Assembly: GCA_031177735.1 (NCBI GenBank)
Contig: JAPSKJ010000047.1
Location: 1-12,727, forward strand
Length of the DNA stretch: 12,727 nt
Direction of reading: 5' to 3'
Source: Nocardioides sp.
GTDB lineage: Bacteria; Actinomycetota; Actinomycetes; Propionibacteriales; Nocardioidaceae
The notes under the pieces are model-generated. The model worked only from the letters and a program-made list of their open reading frames with translations, searched no databases and had not been told where the DNA came from. Positions within the stretch are counted from its first letter, which is position 1. The number at the start of each line of letters is the position of its first letter. A program made the translations under genes and the position numbers. Positions 5,967 through 11,876 of the stretch are shown here, in pieces.

Positions 5967-7751
5967 TCAGTGCTCCCCGCCACGGAGCGGGTTCTCGCTC
6001 ACCGAACCACCGTGGTCGTCGAACTGGTGACCATCGGCCGCATGTCCGTCAAGCGCCGCCTGGAGGGCGTGCTCGTGCTCGGCGTGGTGGTGCGCCTCCG
6101 CCAGCTCCTCCGCGGTGGGCTTCTGCACGTCATCGGCGTAGTAGAGAGCACGCACCTTCTCGCGCACCCCCGCCAGCCGACCCTTCGGCGCCGGAACGCC
6201 GTTGGCATCCTCGGCCGTCGCCCCGTCGGTCGAGGGGCCCTCGATCGAGGTGACGTGGCCGCGGTCGCGAACCGTCCAGGCGTAGGCCTTCTCCGGGGCG
6301 ACCGGGAGGTGCTTCTCGGAGTAGGCGCCGTCGGCGGACCGCATGATCACGCCGGTCTCGTAGCCGTGCAGCAGCATCTCGTTGTCGTGTCGCTGCAGGG
6401 CGATGCAGATGCGCCGGGTGATCACGAAGGCGATCACCGGGCCGATGAAGACGGCCGCCCGGAGGAAGTAGGTGATGTCGTTGATCGAGGAGTTGAACAG
6501 GATCGCGATGATGTCGTTGCCGCCCGCGGCCCAGAACAGCCCGTAGAGCGTCATCAGCGCGACCATCGTCGCCGTGCGGGTCGGCGCGTTGCGGGGGCGC
6601 TGGAGCAGGTGGTGCTCGCGCTTGTCGCCGGTGATCCAGGCCTCGAGGAAGGGCAGCAGGAGCAGCACCGTGAACAGCAGGCCGGGCAGCACGATGATCG
6701 GCAGGAAGATGTTCCACGCGATCGTGTAGGGGCCGATGTGCGACTCGATGCCCGGCATGATCCGCAGCGCCCCGTCCGGCCAGCCCATGTACCAGTCCGG
6801 CTGGGAGCCGGCGGTCACCTTCGTCGGGTCGTAGGGGCCGAACTTCCACACCGCGTTGATCGACATGGTGGCGCCCATGATGGCGGTCACCCCGAAGACG
6901 ATGAAGAAGAAGCCACCGGCCTTGGCGGCGTACACCGGGAGCATCGGGTAGCCGACGACGTTGTCCTCGGTGCGGCCGGGACCGGCCCACTGGGTGTGCT
7001 TGTGGTAGACGAGCAGCAGCATGTGCGCTGCGATCAGAGCGAGCAGCAGGCCGGGGATCAGCAGGACGTGGATGGTGTAGAGGCGGGGGATGATCGCCTC
7101 GCCTGGGAACTCGCCCCCGAAGAGGAAGAACGAGACGTAGGTGCCCACGACCGGGATGGCCTTGATGAAGCCGTCCGCCGCCCGGACGCCGGTGCCGGAG
7201 AGCAGGTCGTCGGGCAGGGAGTAGCCGGTGAAGCCCTCGAGGGTGCCGAGCAGCAGCAGCAGGCAGCCGATCACCCAGTTGAGCTCACGCGGCTTGCGGT
7301 GTGCGCCGGTGAAGAACACACGGAGCAGGTGGATCATCATCGAGGCGATGAAGAGCATCGCCGCCCAGTGGTGCATCTGCCGCATGAGCAGGCCACCGCG
7401 CACGTCGAAGGAGATGTCGAGAGTGGAGGCCATCGCCTCCGACATCATGATTCCGCGCAGCTGGTCGTAGGAGCCGTTGTAGGCGATCTCCGACATCGAG
7501 GGCCGGAACCACAGCGTCAGGAAGACACCGGTCAGCAGCAGAACGACGAAGCTCCACAGCGCGATCTCGCCGAGCATGAAGGACCAGTGGTCGGGGAAGA
7601 CCTTGCGCAGGTTCTTCTTGCCCATCGCGGCAAGGCCGAGCCGCTCGTCGGCCCATCCGGCCGCAGCGCCCACCTTCGAGGGCTTCTTCGCAACGGCGGC
7701 GCTCGAGTTGCTCGTCGCGACCTTGCTGGTGTCCGTGATGTGTGAGCTCAT
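5967..7751 (-). CDS. qcrB: Cytochrome bc complex cytochrome b subunit
   Basis: This 594-residue membrane subunit oxidises menaquinol and carries two b-type haems. A polar, Ala/Ser/Lys-rich stretch of about 45 residues precedes the first helix region. Haem ligands are His127 and His141 on one helix (MRQMHHWAAMLFIASMMIHLL) and His228 and His243 on another (YTIHVLLIPG, AAHMLLLVYH), spaced 14 and 15 as in cytochrome b6. The Qo-site motif appears as PDWY at 318-321, within QPDWYMGWPDG, the form expected in actinobacteria in place of PEWY. Further helices run to about residue 450. A long cytoplasmic tail follows, with a His-rich segment at 554-580 containing eight histidines. ATG 7751 overlaps the qcrA stop codon (ATGA), so translation is coupled. 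The gene is last in ctaE-qcrC-qcrA-qcrB and is followed by the hairpin at 5913-5950. Confidence 0.96.
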   Translation of the reverse strand: MSSHITDTSKVATSNSSAAVAKKPSKVGAAAGWADERLGLAAMGKKNLRKVFPDHWSFMLGEIALWSFVVLLLTGVFLTLWFRPSMSEIAYNGSYDQLRGIMMSEAMASTLDISFDVRGGLLMRQMHHWAAMLFIASMMIHLLRVFFTGAHRKPRELNWVIGCLLLLLGTLEGFTGYSLPDDLLSGTGVRAADGFIKAIPVVGTYVSFFLFGGEFPGEAIIPRLYTIHVLLIPGLLLALIAAHMLLLVYHKHTQWAGPGRTEDNVVGYPMLPVYAAKAGGFFFIVFGVTAIMGATMSINAVWKFGPYDPTKVTAGSQPDWYMGWPDGALRIMPGIESHIGPYTIAWNIFLPIIVLPGLLFTVLLLLPFLEAWITGDKREHHLLQRPRNAPTRTATMVALMTLYGLFWAAGGNDIIAILFNSSINDITYFLRAAVFIGPVIAFVITRRICIALQRHDNEMLLHGYETGVIMRSADGAYSEKHLPVAPEKAYAWTVRDRGHVTSIEGPSTDGATAEDANGVPAPKGRLAGVREKVRALYYADDVQKPTAEELAEAHHHAEHEHALQAALDGHAADGHQFDDHGGSVSENPLRGGEH

Positions 7752-8848
7752 GAGAGGTCAGCCTCGCCCTGCTCGCCGATGTCGTCGTGGTCGCGTTCCC
7801 AGTAGCTCGGGCCAACCGGCTCCGTGAAGTCGCTCTGGGCGATGAGGTACCCGTCCTCGTCCACTGCCAACGGCAGCTGGGGGAGGTGCCGGCCGGCCGG
7901 GCCGAAGACCACCCGACCGGAGTCGGCGAGGTCGAAGGTCGACTGGTGGCAGGGGCACAGGAGGTGGTGCGTGGTGCGCTCGTTGAGCGAGATCGGGCAG
8001 CCCACGTGGGTGCAGATCTTGGAGTAGGCGACGATGCCGTCGACGTGCCAGTTCTCGCGGCCCTCGCCGGGGACGAGCTCGTCGACCGGGATCCGGAGCA
8101 TGACGATGGCGGCCTTCGACTTCGCGACCTGAAGCTCAGCGCCGTGGAGCTCGGGAAGGCCGTTCTCCTCGGTCGGGAAGATCGCCTCGGGCTCGGCGTT
8201 GAACAGGTCGCCGATCTCGACCTCGGAGGGACGGATGGGGGTGCCGACGACGTCGCGGACGACGCGCATGCCCTTCGTCCACACCGTGTGCTCCAGGCCG
8301 GCGCCCTGGTAGTCGCCGACGACCTCGCTCGGCAGCGGGCCCAGGTCGCGCAGGAGCACGACCGCGGGTGCGCCGAGCAGCGCCACCGAGCCGAGCAGGG
8401 AGTTGCGGATCAACGGCCGGCGGCCGATCCCGGACTCCTCCAGGCCCGCGTTGAGGGCGGCCAGGGTGGCCTCGCGGTCCTCCTCGGAGGAGGCGGCCGG
8501 GTGGCGCATCTCGACGATCTCGTGGTCGGCCATGAGCTTGCGTGCCCACTGGATGATGCCGATGCCGATGAAGAGCAGCGCACCACCGAGGGTGAGGCCG
8601 AGCGCCAGGTTCGAGGCGCCGAGGCCGAGGAAGATGTCGCCGTCCGGGCCCGGCTCGAGGGTGACGTAGGCGACCACGAACAGCACGGTGCAGATCGCGG
8701 AGAGCCCGAACAGGCCGGCCACCTGGCGCTCCGCGCGGCGCTCCGCCTTGGCGTCCACGTCGGTGGGACGCCACGCGTGCTCCGCAATGCCCGGGTCGGG
8801 CAGCAACGCGTCGGTGCGCGCGTTGATCTTGGGGTGGACGTCGGTCAC
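7748..8848 (-). CDS. qcrA: Ubiquinol/menaquinol-cytochrome c reductase Rieske iron-sulfur subunit
   Basis: This 366-residue subunit carries the [2Fe-2S] centre that takes the first electron from menaquinol and hands it to the cytochrome c subunit. The C-terminal Rieske fold has CTHVGC (279-284) and CPCHQS (298-303). Cys279, His281, Cys298 and His301 bind the cluster, and Cys284 with Cys300 form the usual disulfide. Three hydrophobic segments lie near residues 44-63, 78-100 and 150-168. This multi-helix N-terminus is typical of actinobacterial QcrA, unlike the single anchor of proteobacterial Rieske proteins. GTG 8848 is chosen because it overlaps the qcrC stop (GTGA) and begins VTDVHPK; an in-frame start at 9193 would read far into qcrC. 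The end overlaps the qcrB start by 4 bases. Confidence 0.95.
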   Translation of the reverse strand: MTDVHPKINARTDALLPDPGIAEHAWRPTDVDAKAERRAERQVAGLFGLSAICTVLFVVAYVTLEPGPDGDIFLGLGASNLALGLTLGGALLFIGIGIIQWARKLMADHEIVEMRHPAASSEEDREATLAALNAGLEESGIGRRPLIRNSLLGSVALLGAPAVVLLRDLGPLPSEVVGDYQGAGLEHTVWTKGMRVVRDVVGTPIRPSEVEIGDLFNAEPEAIFPTEENGLPELHGAELQVAKSKAAIVMLRIPVDELVPGEGRENWHVDGIVAYSKICTHVGCPISLNERTTHHLLCPCHQSTFDLADSGRVVFGPAGRHLPQLPLAVDEDGYLIAQSDFTEPVGPSYWERDHDDIGEQGEADLS

Positions 8849-9720
8849 GCCGCGTGTCCCTTCTTCTTCTGCGAACGAGTGGTGTGAGCGGCGATCCAGA
8901 CCGCGAAGCCGACCATGGTGCCGATGCCGGCGATCCACGCGAAGGCGCCCTCGCTGACCGGGCCCAGGCCGCCGAGGCCGAACCCGCCGTAGCCAGGCTG
9001 CTCGCGCATCGACTCGATGTAGGCGATCACGTCCTTCTTGGCCTCCGGCGGGATGTTGCCGTTGGAGAAGACGTCCATCGACTGCGGGCCGGTGAGCATC
9101 GCCTCGTAGATGTGCTTCGGGTCGGTCTCGAGCAGGGAGGGGGCGTAGCCACCGTGCGGCATGGCGCCACCAGCACCGGTGAAGTTGTGGCATGCGGTGC
9201 AGTTGGTGAGGAAGATCTGGCCACCGCGCACGATCGCGGCCTCCTTCTCCTCCTCGCTCATGCCCTCGGTGCTGTAGTCCTCCTCGGAGGGGATCGCGGG
9301 CCCGGGAGCCAGGCTGGCGACGTAGGCCGCCAGGTCGGCGACCTCCTCCTCGTTGTAGACCTCGGGCTTCTCCGGGGCCTGGACGCCGGGGAAGGCCATC
9401 GGCATGCGGCCGGTGCCGACCTGGAAGTCGACCGCGGCGGCGCCGACGCCGACCAGGGAGGGGCCGATCATCTGGCCGTTGATGGTCGTCAGACCCTCGG
9501 CGTTCTGGCCGTGGCAGGAGGCGCAGCCGGTCAGGAACAGCCTGCGGCCGTTCTCGACCATCTCGGCCTGGGTGCGCGCGTCGTCCGCGGTGCTGGACGG
9601 GGAGAACGCGGCGTAGAGGCCGCCGGAGAGCAGCAGGCCCATCAGCAGGAGCACGAGGCCGGCCCCACGCCGACGGCGGTGCCGCGAGATCGAGGCGGCG
9701 GAGCGGTTCAGGAGACGCAC
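8845..9720 (-). CDS. qcrC: Di-haem cytochrome c subunit of the bcc complex
   Basis: This 291-residue protein replaces cytochrome c1 and soluble cytochrome c, carrying electrons from the Rieske protein to CuA of CtaC. An Arg-rich N-terminus and hydrophobic segment (about 20-40) act as anchor or signal. Two CXXCH haem sites follow: CASCH at 66-70 and CTACH at 174-178. Probable axial Met ligands are Met106 or Met108 in GRMPM and Met215 in QSMDVF. A second membrane helix spans about 259-279, followed by a basic tail. Two haems in one anchored protein are the hallmark of the actinobacterial bcc-aa3 supercomplex. GTG 9720 is preferred because AGGA lies 6 nt upstream; the in-frame TTG at 9756 has no Shine-Dalgarno. 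The gene follows ctaE by 54 nt. Confidence 0.95.
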   Translation of the reverse strand: MRLLNRSAASISRHRRRRGAGLVLLLMGLLLSGGLYAAFSPSSTADDARTQAEMVENGRRLFLTGCASCHGQNAEGLTTINGQMIGPSLVGVGAAAVDFQVGTGRMPMAFPGVQAPEKPEVYNEEEVADLAAYVASLAPGPAIPSEEDYSTEGMSEEEKEAAIVRGGQIFLTNCTACHNFTGAGGAMPHGGYAPSLLETDPKHIYEAMLTGPQSMDVFSNGNIPPEAKKDVIAYIESMREQPGYGGFGLGGLGPVSEGAFAWIAGIGTMVGFAVWIAAHTTRSQKKKGHAA

Positions 9721-9726
9721 ATTCAG

Positions 9727-9730
9727 TCCT
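9727..9730 (-). promoter_or_regulatory. Ribosome binding site of qcrC
   Basis: AGGA on the minus strand lies 6 nt before GTG 9720 and decides between that start and the upstream TTG at 9756. The rest of the 54-nt ctaE-qcrC gap shows no hairpin or clear promoter. Confidence 0.5.
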
Positions 9731-9774
9731 AGGGCTTTATCTGTCTTCTCTGGCAACTCTGACGGCGGAGCGGA

Positions 9775-10452
9775 CTACTTGATCAGGTAGATCGTGGCGA
9801 ACAGGCCGATCCAGACGACGTCGACGAAGTGCCAGTAGTAGGACACGACGATGGCACTCACCGCCTGCTCGTGGGTGAAGCGGCGAGCGATGTAGGTGCG
9901 GCCCAGGACGAACAGGAAGGCGATGAGGCCGCCGGTGACGTGGATGCCGTGGAAGCCGGTGGTCAGGTAGAAGACGGTGCCGTAGGCGGAGGCCGGGATG
10001 GTGACGCCCTCCTGGATCAGCACGGCGTACTCGGTCGCCTGACCGCCGATGAAGACGGCCCCCATGATGTAGGTGAGGATGAACCACTCGCGCAGGCCCC
10101 ACTTGCCGACCTGCAGCAGGGTCCCGGTGCGGCCGACCTGGCCCCGCTCCGCGGCGAACACGCCGAGCTGGCAGGTCACCGACGACAGCACGAGGATCGT
10201 GGTGTTGATCGTGGCGAACGGGATGTTGAGGAGCTCGGTGTTGGTCGCCCACAGCTCCGGGCTCACCGACCGGATCGTGAAGTACGCCGCGAACAGGGCC
10301 GCGAAGAACATCAGCTCACTGGAGAGCCAGATGATCGTCCCGACGCTGACCATGCTCGGTCGGTCGTGGTGCCCGTGCAGGCGGGAGGCCGGAATCGTCG
10401 AAGCTGCTGTCGCCACGTGCTCCATTATGTCGGTAGTGCTATCGGAGGGCAT
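9775..10452 (-). CDS. ctaE: Cytochrome c oxidase subunit III
   Basis: This subunit supports the aa3 oxidase core and its proton uptake; it has no redox cofactor. The 225 residues contain five membrane helices, the short form that lacks the first two helices of seven-helix homologues. Family blocks are WLSSELMFFAALFAAYF (42-58), with the conserved membrane glutamate Glu46; FYLTTGFHGIHVTGG (161-175); and the C-terminal SYYWHFVDVVWIGLF (204-218). ATG 10452 is chosen because GAGGGGG lies 5 nt upstream. ATG 10425 would give 216 residues and cannot be excluded, since the extra nine residues are polar and unconserved in appearance. The gene is first in ctaE-qcrC-qcrA-qcrB and divergent from the CtaG-like gene, with only 38 nt between start codons. 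Confidence 0.95.
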   Translation of the reverse strand: MPSDSTTDIMEHVATAASTIPASRLHGHHDRPSMVSVGTIIWLSSELMFFAALFAAYFTIRSVSPELWATNTELLNIPFATINTTILVLSSVTCQLGVFAAERGQVGRTGTLLQVGKWGLREWFILTYIMGAVFIGGQATEYAVLIQEGVTIPASAYGTVFYLTTGFHGIHVTGGLIAFLFVLGRTYIARRFTHEQAVSAIVVSYYWHFVDVVWIGLFATIYLIK

Positions 10453-10457
10453 CCCGA

Positions 10458-10464
10458 CCCCCTC
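10458..10464 (-). promoter_or_regulatory. Ribosome binding site of ctaE
   Basis: GAGGGGG on the minus strand, 5 nt before ATG 10452, supports the longer CtaE. No such site precedes ATG 10425. Confidence 0.55.
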
Positions 10465-10477
10465 AGAACCGGCGTCA

Positions 10478-10483
10478 TAAAGT
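10478..10483 (+). promoter_or_regulatory. Candidate -10 element (TAAAGT) for the CtaG-like gene, leaderless start
   Basis: TAAAGT ends 7 nt before GTG 10491, the spacing for a transcript starting at the GTG. Only ACAGG, directly adjoining the GTG, resembles a ribosome site, and it is too close to work as one. The element lies in the 38-nt gap shared with ctaE, so the two divergent promoters must overlap. Confidence 0.5.
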
Positions 10484-10490
10484 TCACAGG

Positions 10491-11456
10491 GTGCCCGCGA
10501 CCTTCCCCTCATCCATGCTCGTCCACGCGGTGACCGCCGCGGCCGGCCCCGACGAGGTGCTTCCTCCGTTCGGCCTGGGCCGGCTGTTCAGCGAGTGGGG
10601 ACTGGCCCCCATCCCGTTCCTGGTGACGGTCTGGGCGGGCGGCCTCTACCTCGTCGGGGTGTGGTCGCTGCACCGGCGCGGAGACCACTGGCCGGTCGGG
10701 CGCACGATCTCGTTCGTCGTGATCGGGATGGGGTCGTTCTACGTCGCGACCTCGTCCGGCCTGGCGGCGTACGACACCGTCCTGGTAAGCGTGCACATGG
10801 TGCAGCACATGGTGCTCTCCATGGTGGTGCCGCTCGCCCTGGCGCTGGGGGCGCCGGTGACGCTCGCGCTCCGGACGCTGCCCAAGGTGCTCCGGAGGTG
10901 GCTGCTGGCCGTGCTGCACTCACGGGTGGTGAAGGTGCTCTCCTTCCCGCCGCTCACCCTGCTGCTCTACGTCGTCTCCCCGTGGGCGCTGTACTTCAGC
11001 GGGTGGTACGAGGCGAGCCTGCGCTCGGCCTACGTGCACGAGATGATGCACCTGCACCTGGTGCTGGTCGGCGCGCTGTTCTTCTGGCCGCTGATGGGCG
11101 TGGACCCGATCCCCGGTCGGGTGGCCTACCCGTTCCGGCTCCTGATCGTGACGCTCACGCTGCCGTTCCACGCGTTCCTCGGGCTCACGATCATGGGGCA
11201 GTCCGAGCTGCTGGGAGGCGACTGGTACCCCAGCCTCCACGACGGACCGATGGGCGCCTGGCTGCCCGACCCACACGACGACCAGCACCTCGCTGGCGGG
11301 ATCCTGTGGGGCTCCGGTGACCTCATCGGCATCGGCTTCATCGGGGTGCTGTTCGCCCAGTGGGTGCGGCAGTCGATGAAGGAGGGGGAGCGGGAGGACA
11401 GGCGGCTCGACCGCCTGGAGGCGAACGCGGCTCGCGCCCGGCGCGAGGAGAGGTAG
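10491..11456 (+). CDS. Cytochrome c oxidase assembly protein, CtaG family (Caa3_CtaG)
   Basis: This 321-residue polytopic membrane protein resembles the caa3-type CtaG family, which is linked to copper insertion or assembly of haem-copper oxidases. About seven hydrophobic segments are visible between residues 40 and 290. Histidines lie in or beside them in family-like motifs: HMVQHM (102-107), HEMMHLHL (183-190), PFHAFLG (225-231) and DQHLAGGILWG (264-274). These are plausible copper ligands, but that is inference. The C-terminal 25 residues are highly charged and probably cytoplasmic. GTG 10491 is favoured by the TAAAGT hexamer 7 nt upstream; ATG 10515 is an alternative that loses eight residues. 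Divergence from ctaE places it with its probable target. Its TAG stop is part of the candidate promoter of the next gene. Confidence 0.88.
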   Translation: MPATFPSSMLVHAVTAAAGPDEVLPPFGLGRLFSEWGLAPIPFLVTVWAGGLYLVGVWSLHRRGDHWPVGRTISFVVIGMGSFYVATSSGLAAYDTVLVSVHMVQHMVLSMVVPLALALGAPVTLALRTLPKVLRRWLLAVLHSRVVKVLSFPPLTLLLYVVSPWALYFSGWYEASLRSAYVHEMMHLHLVLVGALFFWPLMGVDPIPGRVAYPFRLLIVTLTLPFHAFLGLTIMGQSELLGGDWYPSLHDGPMGAWLPDPHDDQHLAGGILWGSGDLIGIGFIGVLFAQWVRQSMKEGEREDRRLDRLEANAARARREER

Positions 11457-11459
11457 AGT
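11454..11459 (+). promoter_or_regulatory. Candidate -10 element (TAGAGT) for the receiver-domain gene, overlapping the upstream stop codon
   Basis: TAGAGT ends 7 nt before GTG 11467. Its first three bases are the TAG stop of the CtaG-like gene. The spacing matches the other leaderless-type starts in this window. AGGAGAGG at 11446-11453 lies 13 nt from the GTG, which is long for a Shine-Dalgarno, so leadered translation from a polycistronic message is also possible. Confidence 0.45.
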
Positions 11460-11466
11460 CGCGGCC

Positions 11467-11874
11467 GTGAGCGACACCATCCGTCCCTTGAAGGTGCTCG
11501 TCTACAGCGACGACATCACCGTCCGGCAGCAGGTGATCCTCGCGCTCGGCCGCCGGCCGCACCCGGACCTGCCCGAGGTGGAGTACATCGAGGTCGCGAC
11601 CGAGCCGGTCGTCATCGCCAACATGGATGCCGGCCAGGTCGACCTCGCCATCCTCGACGGCGAGGCGGTGCCGGCCGGAGGCATCGGGATCGCCAAGCAG
11701 CTCAAGGACGAGATCTACCGGTGCCCGCCGGTGGTCGTCCTCACCGGTCGCCCGCAGGACGCCTGGCTGGCCACCTGGTCGCGCGCCGAGGCCTCGGTCC
11801 CGCACCCGATCGACCCGGTCAAGCTCGCGGAGACGGTCGTCGGGCTGCTGCGCCCGCGCGTTCCGGCGCGCTGA
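11467..11874 (+). CDS. Stand-alone response-regulator receiver domain protein, atypical
   Basis: The 135 residues form one receiver-like (CheY-like) domain with no DNA-binding or enzymatic output domain. KVLVYSDD (9-16) ends in the acidic pair Asp15-Asp16. DLAILDGEA (59-67) carries the expected phosphoacceptor Asp64. PPVVVLTGRPQDAW (87-100) supplies the conserved Thr93. The position of the invariant Lys before Pro is filled by His113-Pro114 (SVPHPID). Phosphorylation may therefore be altered or absent, although Asp64 remains. No histidine kinase is in the window. The gene starts 10 nt after the CtaG-like stop and ends 2 nt before the trpD start, so it may be cotranscribed with either. What it regulates cannot be read from the sequence. 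Confidence 0.72.
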   Translation: MSDTIRPLKVLVYSDDITVRQQVILALGRRPHPDLPEVEYIEVATEPVVIANMDAGQVDLAILDGEAVPAGGIGIAKQLKDEIYRCPPVVVLTGRPQDAWLATWSRAEASVPHPIDPVKLAETVVGLLRPRVPAR

Positions 11875-11876
11875 GC

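Noticed and set aside
5910..7745. 611-codon open frame on the plus strand across qcrB
   Set aside because: Shadow of qcrB with biased, domain-free composition; it would also span the terminator hairpins.
7787..9732. Long plus-strand frames opposite qcrA and qcrC
   Set aside because: Both lie opposite genes with intact Rieske and haem motifs and have the same biased shadow composition.
9721..9756. TTG 9756 as qcrC start
   Set aside because: No Shine-Dalgarno upstream, whereas GTG 9720 has AGGA at 6 nt.
10483..10488. TTCACA as a Rex- or CRP-type operator near ctaE
   Set aside because: Only one half-site; the matching TTGTGAA or TGTGA half is absent at the needed distance.
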